The notes under the pieces are model-generated. The model ran no database searches and was not told the origin of the DNA. It worked only from the letters and a program-made list of their open reading frames with translations. DNA of 64,000 nt. It comes from Paenibacillus psychroresistens (GTDB taxonomy: Bacteria; Bacillota; Bacilli; Paenibacillales; NBRC-103111). The stretch covers positions 1,774,001-1,838,000 of the forward strand of contig NZ_CP034235.1 of NCBI RefSeq assembly GCF_009728935.1, in the 5' to 3' direction. Positions 54,466 to 63,917 of the stretch are shown here, in pieces. Within the stretch, counting starts at the first letter, position 1; the number at the start of each line of letters is the position of its first letter. Both the position numbers and the translations under genes were made by a program.

Positions 54466-54488
54466 TTAACTGCCTATAAAGCAACTAA
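54466..54488. repeat. Degenerate copy of the 23-bp palindrome
   Basis: Matches 19 of 23 bases of the copy at 16016-16038, with the right arm AAAGCAACTAA intact and the left arm diverged. Confidence 0.45.
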
Positions 54489-54532
54489 TGGTTGGCAAGC
54501 CTACAAAAATTTACGGGATGAATTTCATATCC

Positions 54533-55552
54533 CTAAACTAAGCTTACTTTTTGCCCTAGCTTCGCGCTTTGAATTGCTCCAAAAACCATTGCGGTGCTTT
54601 TGATATTATCAAAGCAAGAGGTTTCTGCTAGTCGCCCTTCTTCTAATGAAGCAAACATTTCGTCTAAGCAGCCCCAGTGGCCTTCTCGTCCGTCCCAAGT
54701 AACTTCGGCTTCGTGTTGTGTGAATTTACTATGGAATTCCTTAGGTTGAGTCTCATCAATTATTTGATAGGTTGGTACATGAGTGCCATCCCATAGGGCC
54801 GTTCCTTTACTGCCAATAACTCGCCAATTGGATTCCCAAGAGGTCGGGAAACCTTCCGCACACCAAGAGCCCTGGTAGGTGAAAACCGAGCCATCGGACA
54901 TTTCGAATATACAAATCGCGGATGCATTGCCTTTATACCATGATCCCGGGGGATTAAATTCATGACAATAAACGGATACAGGATCAGCACCCATTAGAAA
55001 TCTAGCCTGATCGAAGGTATGGATAGCCATGTCTAGAATTAGTGGGCTGTCCATTAAATCGCGAAAGCCGCCAAAATGAGCACCGATGAAGAAATCGGCA
55101 TGCACGGAGCCTAGAGTACCTAAGGTTCCAGCTTCAACCACACTTCTGAAAGCACGCATCAGCTTTATATAACGTCGATTCTGCATTATGGCATAATTTT
55201 TCCCTGCGTCCTTAGCTAGCTGAACAAGCTCATTTGCTTCTTCAATAGAGGCTGCCATCGGTTTCTCGCCAAACACATTACAGCCATGCTTAAGCGCAGT
55301 AGAAACGATGAGTTTATGACTCTCCGGTATGGTCACATCAAACACGAGATTTGCTTTCGTTGCACTAAGAGCTGCTGCTAAATCAGTGAAAGTCGGCACA
55401 TTTAATGCTCTTTTCTCCGCCATTGCTTTTGCACTATCTTCAAATATATCAACGAGCCCAACTATTTCTACATCCTCACGCTGGGCTGCATAATCCAACC
55501 AAATATTAGACATACCTCCACAGCCTGCTACGACTAGACGATGTTTTTTCAT
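54533..55552 (-). CDS. Gfo/Idh/MocA-family oxidoreductase
   Basis: 339 residues. The N-terminal Rossmann fold starts LVVAGCGGMSNIWLDYAAQ, and EKPMAASIEEANELV is the family motif with the catalytic-region lysine. The C-terminal alpha/beta domain has ILDMAIHTFDQARFLMG with the conserved D and H. NAD(P)-dependent dehydrogenase of a sugar, inositol or derivative. It follows a sugar isomerase-like gene by 21 nt; together they form a carbohydrate catabolic pair opposite an AraC regulator. Substrate unknown. Confidence 0.92.
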   Translation of the reverse strand: MKKHRLVVAGCGGMSNIWLDYAAQREDVEIVGLVDIFEDSAKAMAEKRALNVPTFTDLAAALSATKANLVFDVTIPESHKLIVSTALKHGCNVFGEKPMAASIEEANELVQLAKDAGKNYAIMQNRRYIKLMRAFRSVVEAGTLGTLGSVHADFFIGAHFGGFRDLMDSPLILDMAIHTFDQARFLMGADPVSVYCHEFNPPGSWYKGNASAICIFEMSDGSVFTYQGSWCAEGFPTSWESNWRVIGSKGTALWDGTHVPTYQIIDETQPKEFHSKFTQHEAEVTWDGREGHWGCLDEMFASLEEGRLAETSCFDNIKSTAMVFGAIQSAKLGQKVSLV

Positions 55553-55573
55553 TTTAGCAATTCCTCCAGTAAA

Positions 55574-56455
55574 TTAAATAGGATTCGGAACAAAGCTGCC
55601 GCCACGGCATTGCTTTAAATAATTCAGTCCATGAACCTGTCCGGTCATTTCTAACTCATCCCGATAAACAGGATCATGCCAGCCTTCGATATCAATGGTT
55701 CCTTTATACCCACCTTGTCTTAGGATTGTAATAATATCCGTCCAATTGGTATCACCAAACCCCGGAGTACGGTGCCAAACGAATTCCTTAGGTCCATGGA
55801 TACCAAATTCACGTACAATATCCCAAGCAATAGTGGCATCTTTACCATGGACATGGAATACTTTATCGATCCATTTGCGAAGCTGGGGAATCGGGTCAAT
55901 TAAACTGACCATCTGATGGCAAGGCTCCCATTGTAAACCAATATTATCTGCTTTCAATGAGTTGAACATCATTTCCCAAGCGGTTGGGTTATGGGCAATG
56001 TTCCAATCCCCATTCTTCCATGTCCCACCCATATCGCAGTTTTCAAAAGCTAAACGAACGCCACGATCTGCAGCGCGCTCCGCCAGCTTGCCAAAAACCT
56101 CTTGGTAGCGCGTAATAGATTGATCAATGGATCCGGGCATTCTACCCGTAAAACCGCTTACAAGATCTGTGCCAAATTCATGCGCATGATCAATTAAACG
56201 TTCCCAGCTGGCTACAGTATCGGCATTATCGCCTTCACCAGTAAGCGCGTTTCCAAAAATACCAAGTGTTGAAATAATAATATCTTTCTCTGCAAGTATT
56301 TCCTTAACTTGTTTAGCCGTTTCACTCAAGTTGGTAGTTCCCGTCGTCTGCCAAAAGGTTAAACTAAATGATTCAAAACCGTGTGGAATGATTTGGGGTA
56401 AGACGCGAACTGCATCGGTCCCTCCTACAAGGGTACCCATTCTAATTTGTTGCAT
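55574..56455 (-). CDS. Sugar phosphate isomerase/epimerase (TIM barrel)
   Basis: About 293 residues, xylose-isomerase-like AP endonuclease-2 fold. Metal-binding acidic and His residues are seen in LAFENCDMGG, NIGLQWEPCHQM, KVFHVHGKDA and GTIDIEGWHDP. A longer frame starts at 56488, but ATG 56455 has AGGAGG 7-8 nt upstream. Operon partner of the Gfo/Idh/MocA gene. Confidence 0.9.
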   Translation of the reverse strand: MQQIRMGTLVGGTDAVRVLPQIIPHGFESFSLTFWQTTGTTNLSETAKQVKEILAEKDIIISTLGIFGNALTGEGDNADTVASWERLIDHAHEFGTDLVSGFTGRMPGSIDQSITRYQEVFGKLAERAADRGVRLAFENCDMGGTWKNGDWNIAHNPTAWEMMFNSLKADNIGLQWEPCHQMVSLIDPIPQLRKWIDKVFHVHGKDATIAWDIVREFGIHGPKEFVWHRTPGFGDTNWTDIITILRQGGYKGTIDIEGWHDPVYRDELEMTGQVHGLNYLKQCRGGSFVPNPI

Positions 56456-56638
56456 GTAAAAACCTCCTGAGATTTTCTGTTTGATCATGGCATCATAAAC
56501 ATACGCTTTGTTATAAAATGCGGTATACTTTGATTATCATATCAGCAACTTCTACAGGGTTCTCTATACTATCCTGTTCAATACTTATACTATCTTGTGC
56601 AGAATATGAACAAGCTTTCTTGTATATGGAGGGACATA

Positions 56639-57505
56639 ATGACTTACGCTAATCTAAAAGAAAACACATGGCTTCCTGACCAAGCGTTTCCGATAAATAT
56701 TTTTCATAATTTACCAAATGATCATAATGTATTGGGACTCCATTGGCATGAGCATATGGAGCTGATTTATATGGTTGAAGGGGAGGCTGTTTTTGATATT
56801 GGGAATCAATCGTTTGCGGCTACGGCAGGTGATATTCTGTTTGTGAATGGTGGACAATTGCACTCGGGTTATTCCATCCACAATCAAGGAGTGAATTATT
56901 ATGCTATCGTCTATAACCCTTCCTTGTTGTTTGGATCTGTATTAGATGCACATCATGCCCAAACCATAGGTCCTTTTCTAAACGGTGATCTTTCTTTGCC
57001 CAACCTGATCCAGAAGACAGACGATTATTATGTTGAAACCAAGCAATGGATTTTAAAAACGATTGATGAATTTACAAATAAAGCATTTGCCTATGAAGTG
57101 AATATCAAAGCCTATTTACAGCTTATCCTTGTACTTTTTTCACGCCACAGCTCAATTAAGTTACCTCATAATCAAAAAAATGTACGGCAAGCTGAAATGC
57201 TGAAACCAGTTATTATTTATTTGGAAAAAGCCTTCTCGAATAAAATATCATTGGAGCAGGCAGCTAAGCTAGTTAATTTAAGCACACATCACTTCTGTAA
57301 AAGCTTCAAGAAAATGACTGGACGAACTTTTATTGAATATTTGCATATTATCCGAATTAATGAAGCGGAGAGATTGCTGAAGAAAACAGAGATACCTATC
57401 ACACGCATTGCTGAGCAGGTAGGTTTCTGCAATATTAATTATTTTGATAAGGTATTTAAAAAAGTTAAAAAATACTCGCCCTCTAATGCACGAAAGCAGT
57501 CCTAG
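56639..57505 (+). CDS. AraC-family regulator with cupin sensor
   Basis: About 288 residues. The N-terminal cupin is LGLHWHEHMELIYMVEGEAVFDIG...AGDILFVNGGQLHSG. The C-terminal helix-turn-helix pair is ISLEQAAKLVNLSTHHFCKSFKKMTGRTFIEYLHIIRI and ITRIAEQVGFCNINYFDKVFKKVKKYSPS. ATG 56639 has GGAGGG 5 nt upstream; the longer frame from 56597 is less likely. It diverges from the isomerase-dehydrogenase pair it probably controls. Confidence 0.92.
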   Translation: MTYANLKENTWLPDQAFPINIFHNLPNDHNVLGLHWHEHMELIYMVEGEAVFDIGNQSFAATAGDILFVNGGQLHSGYSIHNQGVNYYAIVYNPSLLFGSVLDAHHAQTIGPFLNGDLSLPNLIQKTDDYYVETKQWILKTIDEFTNKAFAYEVNIKAYLQLILVLFSRHSSIKLPHNQKNVRQAEMLKPVIIYLEKAFSNKISLEQAAKLVNLSTHHFCKSFKKMTGRTFIEYLHIIRINEAERLLKKTEIPITRIAEQVGFCNINYFDKVFKKVKKYSPSNARKQS

Positions 57506-57614
57506 AAAGTTAAAAATAATCCTGCATAATAATAGTATACTTGACCTATGTTTTTCGTTTATAATGGTACAAATAACCTTTTGCTGAATTATGACGAAAA
57601 GGAGCCAAATATCA

Positions 57615-58073
57615 ATGAAGGCGGAATACATAAACCCCTTTTTGGAATCTGCAAGAATAGTAATTGAACAAATGATTAATATTCGGCCTACAACGGGTCA
57701 ACTCGGTATCAAGGATATCAAATTTGTTGAAAAATATATTTGGATCCAAATTGGCATTACTGGGCAAATGCAAGGTGATATTGTATTTGGTCTTCATGAG
57801 GTCGTTGCTTTGAAACTCGTATCTGCAATGATGGGTGGATTTGTTCTGACTGAAATGGACGAGATGGGTCACAGTGCAATTTCTGAATTAGGTAATATGA
57901 TTAGTGGAAATGCAAGCACCATGTTATATAATCAAGGAGTTCGCGTAGATATTACACCACCTAAAGTCGTTCAATCCGTGACTGCGGCAGGATTCATTCC
58001 TAAGAAAGCGTTGACGATTCCATTAATTATTGAAGGTATTGGTGAATTAGATATTCAAGTTATTATGACCTAA
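57615..58073 (+). CDS. cheX: Chemotaxis protein CheX
   Basis: About 152 residues, CheC/CheX/FliY phosphatase family that dephosphorylates CheY-P. The catalytic E-x2-N is in SAISELGNMISGNAS near residue 95, and the preceding MMGGFVLTEMDEMGH and following VDITPPKVV are typical. No other chemotaxis gene is in the window. ATG 57615 has AAAAGGAG 10 nt upstream; a start at 57591 is also in frame. Confidence 0.88.
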   Translation: MKAEYINPFLESARIVIEQMINIRPTTGQLGIKDIKFVEKYIWIQIGITGQMQGDIVFGLHEVVALKLVSAMMGGFVLTEMDEMGHSAISELGNMISGNASTMLYNQGVRVDITPPKVVQSVTAAGFIPKKALTIPLIIEGIGELDIQVIMT

Positions 58074-58247
58074 GATCTGTCCGACGAGTGGAAGAATAAT
58101 TCATCGGAAAAGACTCACACGATTAACGGCGAACCAATTTATAAGAGATGCCATTAAACGTATAAATCCAAGGTGGGGCTTTCTTCGGAAGGTTTCTGCT
58201 TTTTTTTTAAATATAGCCGTTTATCCTTGTTAGTAGGAGGTTGATGA

Positions 58248-59027
58248 GTGAGTTGGTTTGCTAATAAAGTCGTTGTAATTACTGGAGCATCCAGTGGAAT
58301 TGGTGCTTGGATGGCGCAAGAGCTATCTCGTCAAGGTGCTATTGTTATACTTATTGCAAGGTCTGAAGAAAGGCTGCATCAAACTGCCGCACTCATGCAA
58401 GGGAAACATGAATGGATGGTAACGGATGTCACCTCAACGGAGCAGGTTTTTGAAGCCGTTCATCAAATTATACTTACATACGATAAAATTGATATTCTGA
58501 TTAACAATGCAGGCTTTGGAGTGTTTGAGAATTTTATTGAGGCTGACATAGATACCATGGAACAGATGATGGACGTCAATTATATGGGAACCGTAAGATT
58601 CACCAAAGCAGTTATGCCCTATATGCTCGAAGCCAACTCTGGACATATTGTCAATATCGCTTCACTTGCTGGTAAAATTGGCACGGCTAAATCTAGTGGT
58701 TACTGCGCATCCAAGCATGCTGTACTGGGTTTTACCAACAGCTTGCGGCAGGAATTAAAAGGTAGCGGTATCTTTATTACTGCAGTGAATCCTGGACCGA
58801 TAGATACGCCTTTTTTTGATCTGGCTGATCCTACTGGGAATTATTCGGGTAAGATGAAATCCTATATGCTTCGTCCTGAGCAAGTAGGCAAAGCAGTGTT
58901 TCGCGCGATTATTAAACGTAAAATGGAAGTAAACCTGCCTGTATTATTCGGATGGGCGGCTAAATTTATTACTGTGTTTCCTTGGTTTTCTAATAAATTT
59001 ATTTATAAATTTTTGAATAATAAATAG
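58248..59027 (+). CDS. SDR-family oxidoreductase (DltE/YqjQ-like)
   Basis: 259 residues. Cofactor motif TGASSGIGAWMA near 13, NNAGFGVFENF near 85, catalytic S-Y-K in NIASLAGKIG...SGYCASKHA near 140-157. A hydrophobic C-terminal end (LFGWAAKFITVFPWFSN) may associate with the membrane, as in DltE-like members. The start is GTG with AGGAGG 7 nt upstream. A sigma factor gene follows by 19 nt. Confidence 0.9.
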   Translation: MSWFANKVVVITGASSGIGAWMAQELSRQGAIVILIARSEERLHQTAALMQGKHEWMVTDVTSTEQVFEAVHQIILTYDKIDILINNAGFGVFENFIEADIDTMEQMMDVNYMGTVRFTKAVMPYMLEANSGHIVNIASLAGKIGTAKSSGYCASKHAVLGFTNSLRQELKGSGIFITAVNPGPIDTPFFDLADPTGNYSGKMKSYMLRPEQVGKAVFRAIIKRKMEVNLPVLFGWAAKFITVFPWFSNKFIYKFLNNK

Positions 59028-59046
59028 GACGCTGTGGAGGGTATGT

Positions 59047-59622
59047 ATGCCTAAACACTTAATTTTGTTATTTGCCACGGATTTTCATACCTTGCCGCAC
59101 GAGCAGCAGCTTGAAGTCTATAAAGACTTTTATGTACTAATGTATCCTATGGTATTTTTTATTGTTAAGGATCACGGGGTTACTGAGGACATTATGCAAG
59201 AGTCATTTTTGCGAGCGATCAGCAAGTCTGACCAGCTGCTGAACTGGAATAAGATGGAGGGCTGGTTAAAAACCTTAACCCGAAATGTAACCTTGAACTT
59301 TTTGCGTAAAATCAAAAGGAACCGGAATGAACTGGAAAAAGAAGAGATGATGGATGATAGAGAGATAGGTGTTACTTCTAATATTCCCATTCCTCTGGAA
59401 CAAGAGGTTGAAATGAAGATCATGGAAGAATCGATTATTCAGTATTTGAATGATTTAAAGCCAGAATATAGACAGATTTTTGAAATGCGTTGGCTGCATT
59501 ATATGTCTTATCGAGAAATGGCTGCTGAGCTTAATGTTAGTGAAGGAATCATTAAACAACGTCTATTCCGTGCAAGAGAAGCGATTAAACAGAAAATTGA
59601 TGACGATTGGAGTGTGAATTGA
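59047..59622 (+). CDS. Sigma-70-family (ECF-like) RNA polymerase sigma factor
   Basis: 191 residues. Region 2 is MVFFIVKDHGVTEDIMQESFLRAI...WLKTLTRNVTLNFLRKIKR; region 4 is LKPEYRQIFEMRWLHYMSYREMAAELNVSEGIIKQRLFRAREAIK. No region 1 or 3, hence the ECF-type layout. No anti-sigma gene follows; an RNA helicase starts 46 nt later and an SDR precedes by 19 nt. ATG after GGAGGGTATGT. Confidence 0.88.
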   Translation: MPKHLILLFATDFHTLPHEQQLEVYKDFYVLMYPMVFFIVKDHGVTEDIMQESFLRAISKSDQLLNWNKMEGWLKTLTRNVTLNFLRKIKRNRNELEKEEMMDDREIGVTSNIPIPLEQEVEMKIMEESIIQYLNDLKPEYRQIFEMRWLHYMSYREMAAELNVSEGIIKQRLFRAREAIKQKIDDDWSVN

Positions 59623-59668
59623 GGCAGAAAGGCTTATAATGATAGAAAACATTGAAAAGAGGATCCAC

Positions 59669-61066
59669 ATGCAGACCAGCTTTGAAGCCTTACAGATTGC
59701 TCCAGCCTTATTGGCTCCATTACAAGCGATGCAAATTGTGAGCCCGACTCCTATACAAGCAGAAGCTATCCCTCTAATACTTGCTGGCAAAGATGTCATA
59801 GCTCAATCGCAAACAGGGACAGGTAAAACATTAGCTTACTTGCTGCCTACTTTGCACAGGGTTGATCAGGACCTAAAGCAGCTACAGGTTATGGTACTAG
59901 TACCCACTAGAGAGCTCGGGATGCAAATCATCCATGAAATTGAAAAGCTTACTGAACATAGCAGTATTCTGGCACAGCCTTTAATTGGCGGTGCTTCGGT
60001 AAGTCGTCAAATCGAAAAGCTGCGTCTTCATCCCCAAATAGTCGTTGGCACGCCAGGGCGGATACTCGAATTAATTAAAGTTAAGAAGCTGTCGATGCAT
60101 TATGTTCAAACGATTGTCGTCGATGAAGTGGATCAAGTATTTGATCTAGGGTCAATGATAGAAGTAGAAGCCATTCTCAAGAGCGCTATGCGAGATCGGC
60201 AGATTCTGTTCTTCTCTGCCACGATCTCAAAAGCAATTGAGGCAGCTGCTATGCGCTGGATGAAAGAGCCCGCTCTAGTTCACATTAATCCTGCACAAAA
60301 AGCAGCAGAAACCTTGGAGCATCTCTACTTTGTTTGCGAAGAACGTGAGAAAATTGATACATTGCGTCGATTGGTGCGACTTTATAATCCCAAAGCAGCA
60401 ATTGTTTTCATCAATGAAACCGATGATGCCGCAGAGGTCGTGCAGAAGCTGAGTTATGTCGGCTTAACCATTGAAGCGTTATTCGGTGAAGCTAGCAAAC
60501 AAGATCGTGCCCGAGCTATGAGTGGTTTTCGTGAAGGACGGTTTCAATTACTGCTAGCTACGGATGTCGCGGCTCGTGGTTTGGATTTAATCGAGGTCAC
60601 TCATGTATTCAATCTTGACTTGCCGGTTGATGCGGATCATTATATTCATCGTGCAGGTCGGACAGGCCGGATGGGGCGTAAGGGAACTGTAATCTCCATC
60701 GTCGCCCGTAAACAACAATTCATCATGGATAAATATGCAAAGACTCTAGGTGTTACATTCGAGCAGAAAGATATGTATGAAGGCCGAGTTGTTAATCCAG
60801 GTTTGCAAAAAGTTAATAAGCCAGACCCTATAATAGCGACAAATACGGCTAAAGCCCCAACATTAACTCCACCTAGTTCAAAAGGTGAAGAAACTGTTAA
60901 AGCAGCTTATGTACCTGTTAATGAAAGAGCCGGAAAAGCAGCATCATCTCCCTCAGCACCTAAAGCAACCTTAAAAAAGGCTAAAACCAATCGTGAACGT
61001 GACCGTAAGAACAAAGGGGCACCAAAGTGGTTGAAAGAAAAAGCCAACAAGCCAGAACAACTGTAG
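59669..61066 (+). CDS. DEAD-box-type RNA helicase with DEVD motif II
   Basis: About 465 residues. Q motif PTPIQAEAIP, motif I AQSQTGTGKT, Ia VPTREL, Ib TPGR, motif II DEVD instead of DEAD (VVDEVDQVFD), motif III SAT, IV IVFINE, V ATDVAARGLD, VI HRAGRTGRMGR. The C-terminal tail (from about 385) is low-complexity and basic (KKAKTNRERDRKNKG), likely an RNA-binding extension. ATG 59639 is also in frame (AAAGG 6 nt upstream); 59669 gives the usual family start. It may be involved in ribosome assembly or cold adaptation. Confidence 0.9.
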   Translation: MQTSFEALQIAPALLAPLQAMQIVSPTPIQAEAIPLILAGKDVIAQSQTGTGKTLAYLLPTLHRVDQDLKQLQVMVLVPTRELGMQIIHEIEKLTEHSSILAQPLIGGASVSRQIEKLRLHPQIVVGTPGRILELIKVKKLSMHYVQTIVVDEVDQVFDLGSMIEVEAILKSAMRDRQILFFSATISKAIEAAAMRWMKEPALVHINPAQKAAETLEHLYFVCEEREKIDTLRRLVRLYNPKAAIVFINETDDAAEVVQKLSYVGLTIEALFGEASKQDRARAMSGFREGRFQLLLATDVAARGLDLIEVTHVFNLDLPVDADHYIHRAGRTGRMGRKGTVISIVARKQQFIMDKYAKTLGVTFEQKDMYEGRVVNPGLQKVNKPDPIIATNTAKAPTLTPPSSKGEETVKAAYVPVNERAGKAASSPSAPKATLKKAKTNRERDRKNKGAPKWLKEKANKPEQL

Positions 61067-61087
61067 CCTCGCTTAGCGAGGCTTTTT
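61065..61087 (+). terminator. Terminator of helicase gene
   Basis: AGCCTCGC/GCGAGGCT stem, 3-nt loop, then TTTT. The stem overlaps the stop codon. Confidence 0.9.
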
Positions 61088-61173
61088 CGTGTATAAAAAA
61101 GATGTTTCAAACCAATAACTATGGTTTATATAGTTATATCTAAATTAACGAATAATCAAAGGAGGAATGACTT

Positions 61174-61491
61174 ATGTACATTAAACATCGCATCACTTTT
61201 TTTGATACAGAAATCCAGGTTAATCAAAATGAGCAGGATGTGTTCTTTGTCAGCATTCTATCGAATGCAACTCCACTGGGTTCAGGTAATGTATTGGAGG
61301 AATATCCTTCAGAAGCTGCAGCTATTGAGGCAGCAGAAAGACTTCACCGAACATACTCCATTGCTAAAGAAAATGGCTATCACCTATTGGGCACATTCTT
61401 CACTAAACATGAAAAAGAAAACGTGGATGCAACTCAGATGATGAAATCAGATTATTCCGATGAAGAGTTAATTACCCATTTTAATGCCTAA
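61174..61491 (+). CDS. Small protein of unknown function
   Basis: 105 residues, not recognised. It opens with a beta-like MYIKHRITFFDTEIQVNQNE, followed by a helix rich in Ala/Glu (SEAAAIEAAERLHRTYSIAKEN) and an acidic tail. No signal, TM or cysteine. AAAGGAGG lies just before the ATG, so it is well expressed. It precedes a YflT-like stress gene by 40 nt. Confidence 0.65.
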   Translation: MYIKHRITFFDTEIQVNQNEQDVFFVSILSNATPLGSGNVLEEYPSEAAAIEAAERLHRTYSIAKENGYHLLGTFFTKHEKENVDATQMMKSDYSDEELITHFNA

Positions 61492-61531
61492 AGTTGATTT
61501 AAATAAATTTAAATTCTAAGGAGTGATGATT

Positions 61532-61936
61532 ATGTCAACCTACACTCAAGTGTTTACCGTAGATAATATCTTAGATGCTCGGTATAAGATTCAAACTCTA
61601 GAAAATGAAGGTATTGCGAAAGAAAACATCTTCGTTCTGACTCATAATGAAAAGCGGACAGAATATATTAGCAAGCATACAGATGGCAACCAAATTAGTG
61701 TAGCAGAGGAAGGCATTTTTACAGCTATTGCTAACTTTTTCCGCTCAGAAGGCGACGGCTTACGTGCCAAGCTTAGGGCAATGGGAGTTTCACCTGAGCA
61801 TGCCGAAATATTAGAAAGCGACATGGATTTAGGTAAGATTGTAGTCCTCGCATGGAGTGGTAAAACCTATGATGATCATAACTATGATCAGGAAGTAGCT
61901 TATTATCCGCCTGAGAACTATAAATCAATGGTTTAA
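61532..61936 (+). CDS. YflT-like general stress protein
   Basis: About 134 residues, heat-induced stress protein YflT domain: TQVFTVDNILDARYKIQTLENEGIAKENIFVLTH at the start, then GDGLRAKLRAMGVSPEHAEILESDMDLGKIVVLAW. The Bacillus homologue belongs to the sigma-B regulon. ATG 61532 has AAGGAG 8 nt upstream; a GTG at 61523 is less likely. Molecular function unknown. Confidence 0.82.
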   Translation: MSTYTQVFTVDNILDARYKIQTLENEGIAKENIFVLTHNEKRTEYISKHTDGNQISVAEEGIFTAIANFFRSEGDGLRAKLRAMGVSPEHAEILESDMDLGKIVVLAWSGKTYDDHNYDQEVAYYPPENYKSMV

Positions 61937-61944
61937 TTTGAACT

Positions 61945-61990
61945 AAAAGAGCCTTGACCTTTGCTAAATGCAAGGGTCAAGGCTCTTTTT
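61945..61990. terminator. Bidirectional terminator
   Basis: A long stem AAAGAGCCTTGACC.../GGTCAAGGCTCTTT with an inner TTGC/GCAA and T runs on both strands, between convergent genes. Confidence 0.92.
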
Positions 61991-61997
61991 CAATACC

Positions 61998-63899
61998 TTA
62001 AGGCGTTATTTGAAAGGAAGCAATAAGTGCGGCAAATCTTTGTTTGGTACTCTCTGTATTAAAGGCAGGTCCAATCTCATAAACAATCACATAATCTTTT
62101 GTTGCACTGCTGTATAAGTAGATTTCACCATTCACTGGAACACCAAGTGCACTCTCTGAGTAAGTTATTTTTTTGAAATTTTGACCACCTAAGGTTGCAG
62201 TAGTATTGGCTGTGATAGTAATGTACGTATTTTCTTTAAGGTAATCCTCCATATATTTTGTTATGTCTACTTTTGGTGTTTTAGTACGGACTCCAATATT
62301 GATAAACCCATCTGCGAATGTATAGTTAAGAGTGGTATCTTTATCCGCATTCTCAGTGGAGTCTTCCCAGAATTCAGGTTTTTCAAAGCTAACACCTAGA
62401 TTTTTACTAACTATTTTGGAAAGAGTTGCAGAATTTACGCTATCATCTTTAATCGTACCAAGGGATGAATTTAATTTATCAGTAAAGGCAAAGGATTGAA
62501 GTAAGGCTTCTTTAGTTGCTTGGATATCTGCAGCAGGCGCATCTTTAGGATATTCAAAATCAATGTCATATTTAAGGTTGCCTTTAATAATCAGGAATTC
62601 TGTATCAGAAGTCCAAGCATCCTCCAGATTAAATTCAGAAATCATTTCTTTAGCAGGTTCATTTCCAACAGTAGTAGAAGTGGTTGAGATAATCTTACCA
62701 TATTCAGGAACTATGAAATCAGATAACTGAAGAGTGTTTTTTGCAACCCAGCTGTCTAATGTTTCACCAGCAGCCAACGAACTTATTGTAATTCGGAAGG
62801 TTTTATCCTCCGTTCCTCCGCTATGAAAATTGAATTTGGAACTATCCTCCGTTCCTTTATCCCAATCGGATGGAATATTTAAAGTAAACCCATAATCGTC
62901 GTTTGTATAGATACGATAACCATTTTTAACGGTAGAGATATCTTTTGTTGTGAAGTCCTTTGTATCATAAGTAAGTGTAAAACTATCCAATAACTCTTTA
63001 TAGCCAGCACTTTTCAAAGGGTTGTTATAATTTTTTACTTCTGAGATATCCATGATTAAAGTATAAACACTGCTATTAGCGAAATAAGCTCTTGATTCCG
63101 TATACATGTCTTCTTCCTTGCTAATTATTCGAGCGAAGGATACTCCATTAACGGTAGCTGTACTTTTACTTAATACTGTTCCAGTAACGAAATCAGCTAG
63201 TTCTGTTAGTAAGCCATCTGCGGACATATTCTGTACATCAGATGGGTCAATGGAGATGTTCAATTCATACTCACCATTGGCATCTTCAAAATTGAGATAA
63301 TCACCTTTATAGGACTGGTAAGATTTAACCAAGCCAGTTGGATACTTCATCGTCCAATTATTGTAGCTATCGCCAATTTTAGTTTTTCCGGCATCGCTGT
63401 TTAATCCGCCTGAGGTATCAGCAACGGGTGCATCACCTGTAATTGTGATTTGTTTGGTAACCTTATCGAATGTAATAGTCGCTCCAAAGTTCTCTGTAAT
63501 AAAGCGAACAGGAACCATAGTAGTACCATTGTGGAGCTGAGGGGCTGTGTTCATTTCGATTGCTTTTCCATCGACAATAGCCATTTTGTTATCAATCGTT
63601 AAGCTTAAGTCATGTCCATTGTACTTTAAACCGATTGTTTTCGTAGGAGCATCATAAGCTAGAACAGCTCCAAAAGCTGTAGTGATGACCCTTAATGGGA
63701 CGAGCGTCGAGTTGTCTTTAGTAATATAAGGCGCTTCACCTGTAAGACTTGTTTCGTTGATCTTAATATCTTTTTGTCCAATAGTTAAGGTGATGCTTAA
63801 TGTCTTGCTTGCGGTTGCTGTTTCAGCAAATGCAGTAGCTTGGAAAATAAAAAATGTTAAAATTAATAATAAAGTTGTGAATTTAGTAAGCTTCTTCAA
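61998..63899 (-). CDS. Secreted protein with copper amine oxidase N-terminal-like (stalk) domain
   Basis: About 633 residues. Signal peptide at 1-25 (KKLTKFTTLLLILTFFIF, then AFAETA). Residues 30-160 hold two stalk repeats (TLVPLRVITTAFGAVLAYDAPTKTIGL and TMVPVRFITENFGATITFDKVTKQITI). Three later segments (about 180-310, 325-480 and 495-630) look like related PsbP/DcrB-type lipoprotein-like domains (for example GYRIYTNDDYGFTLNIPSDWDKG). ATG 63914 is in frame, but TTG 63899 has GGAG 8 nt upstream and gives a cleaner signal peptide. Role at the cell surface unknown. Confidence 0.8.
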   Translation of the reverse strand: MKKLTKFTTLLLILTFFIFQATAFAETATASKTLSITLTIGQKDIKINETSLTGEAPYITKDNSTLVPLRVITTAFGAVLAYDAPTKTIGLKYNGHDLSLTIDNKMAIVDGKAIEMNTAPQLHNGTTMVPVRFITENFGATITFDKVTKQITITGDAPVADTSGGLNSDAGKTKIGDSYNNWTMKYPTGLVKSYQSYKGDYLNFEDANGEYELNISIDPSDVQNMSADGLLTELADFVTGTVLSKSTATVNGVSFARIISKEEDMYTESRAYFANSSVYTLIMDISEVKNYNNPLKSAGYKELLDSFTLTYDTKDFTTKDISTVKNGYRIYTNDDYGFTLNIPSDWDKGTEDSSKFNFHSGGTEDKTFRITISSLAAGETLDSWVAKNTLQLSDFIVPEYGKIISTTSTTVGNEPAKEMISEFNLEDAWTSDTEFLIIKGNLKYDIDFEYPKDAPAADIQATKEALLQSFAFTDKLNSSLGTIKDDSVNSATLSKIVSKNLGVSFEKPEFWEDSTENADKDTTLNYTFADGFINIGVRTKTPKVDITKYMEDYLKENTYITITANTTATLGGQNFKKITYSESALGVPVNGEIYLYSSATKDYVIVYEIGPAFNTESTKQRFAALIASFQITP

Positions 63900-63917
63900 A
63901 ATAACACGCTCCATGGA

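Noticed and set aside
58110..58208. Terminator between cheX and the SDR gene
   Set aside because: A T8 run follows a weak, imperfect stem near 58175-58197; not convincing enough to list.
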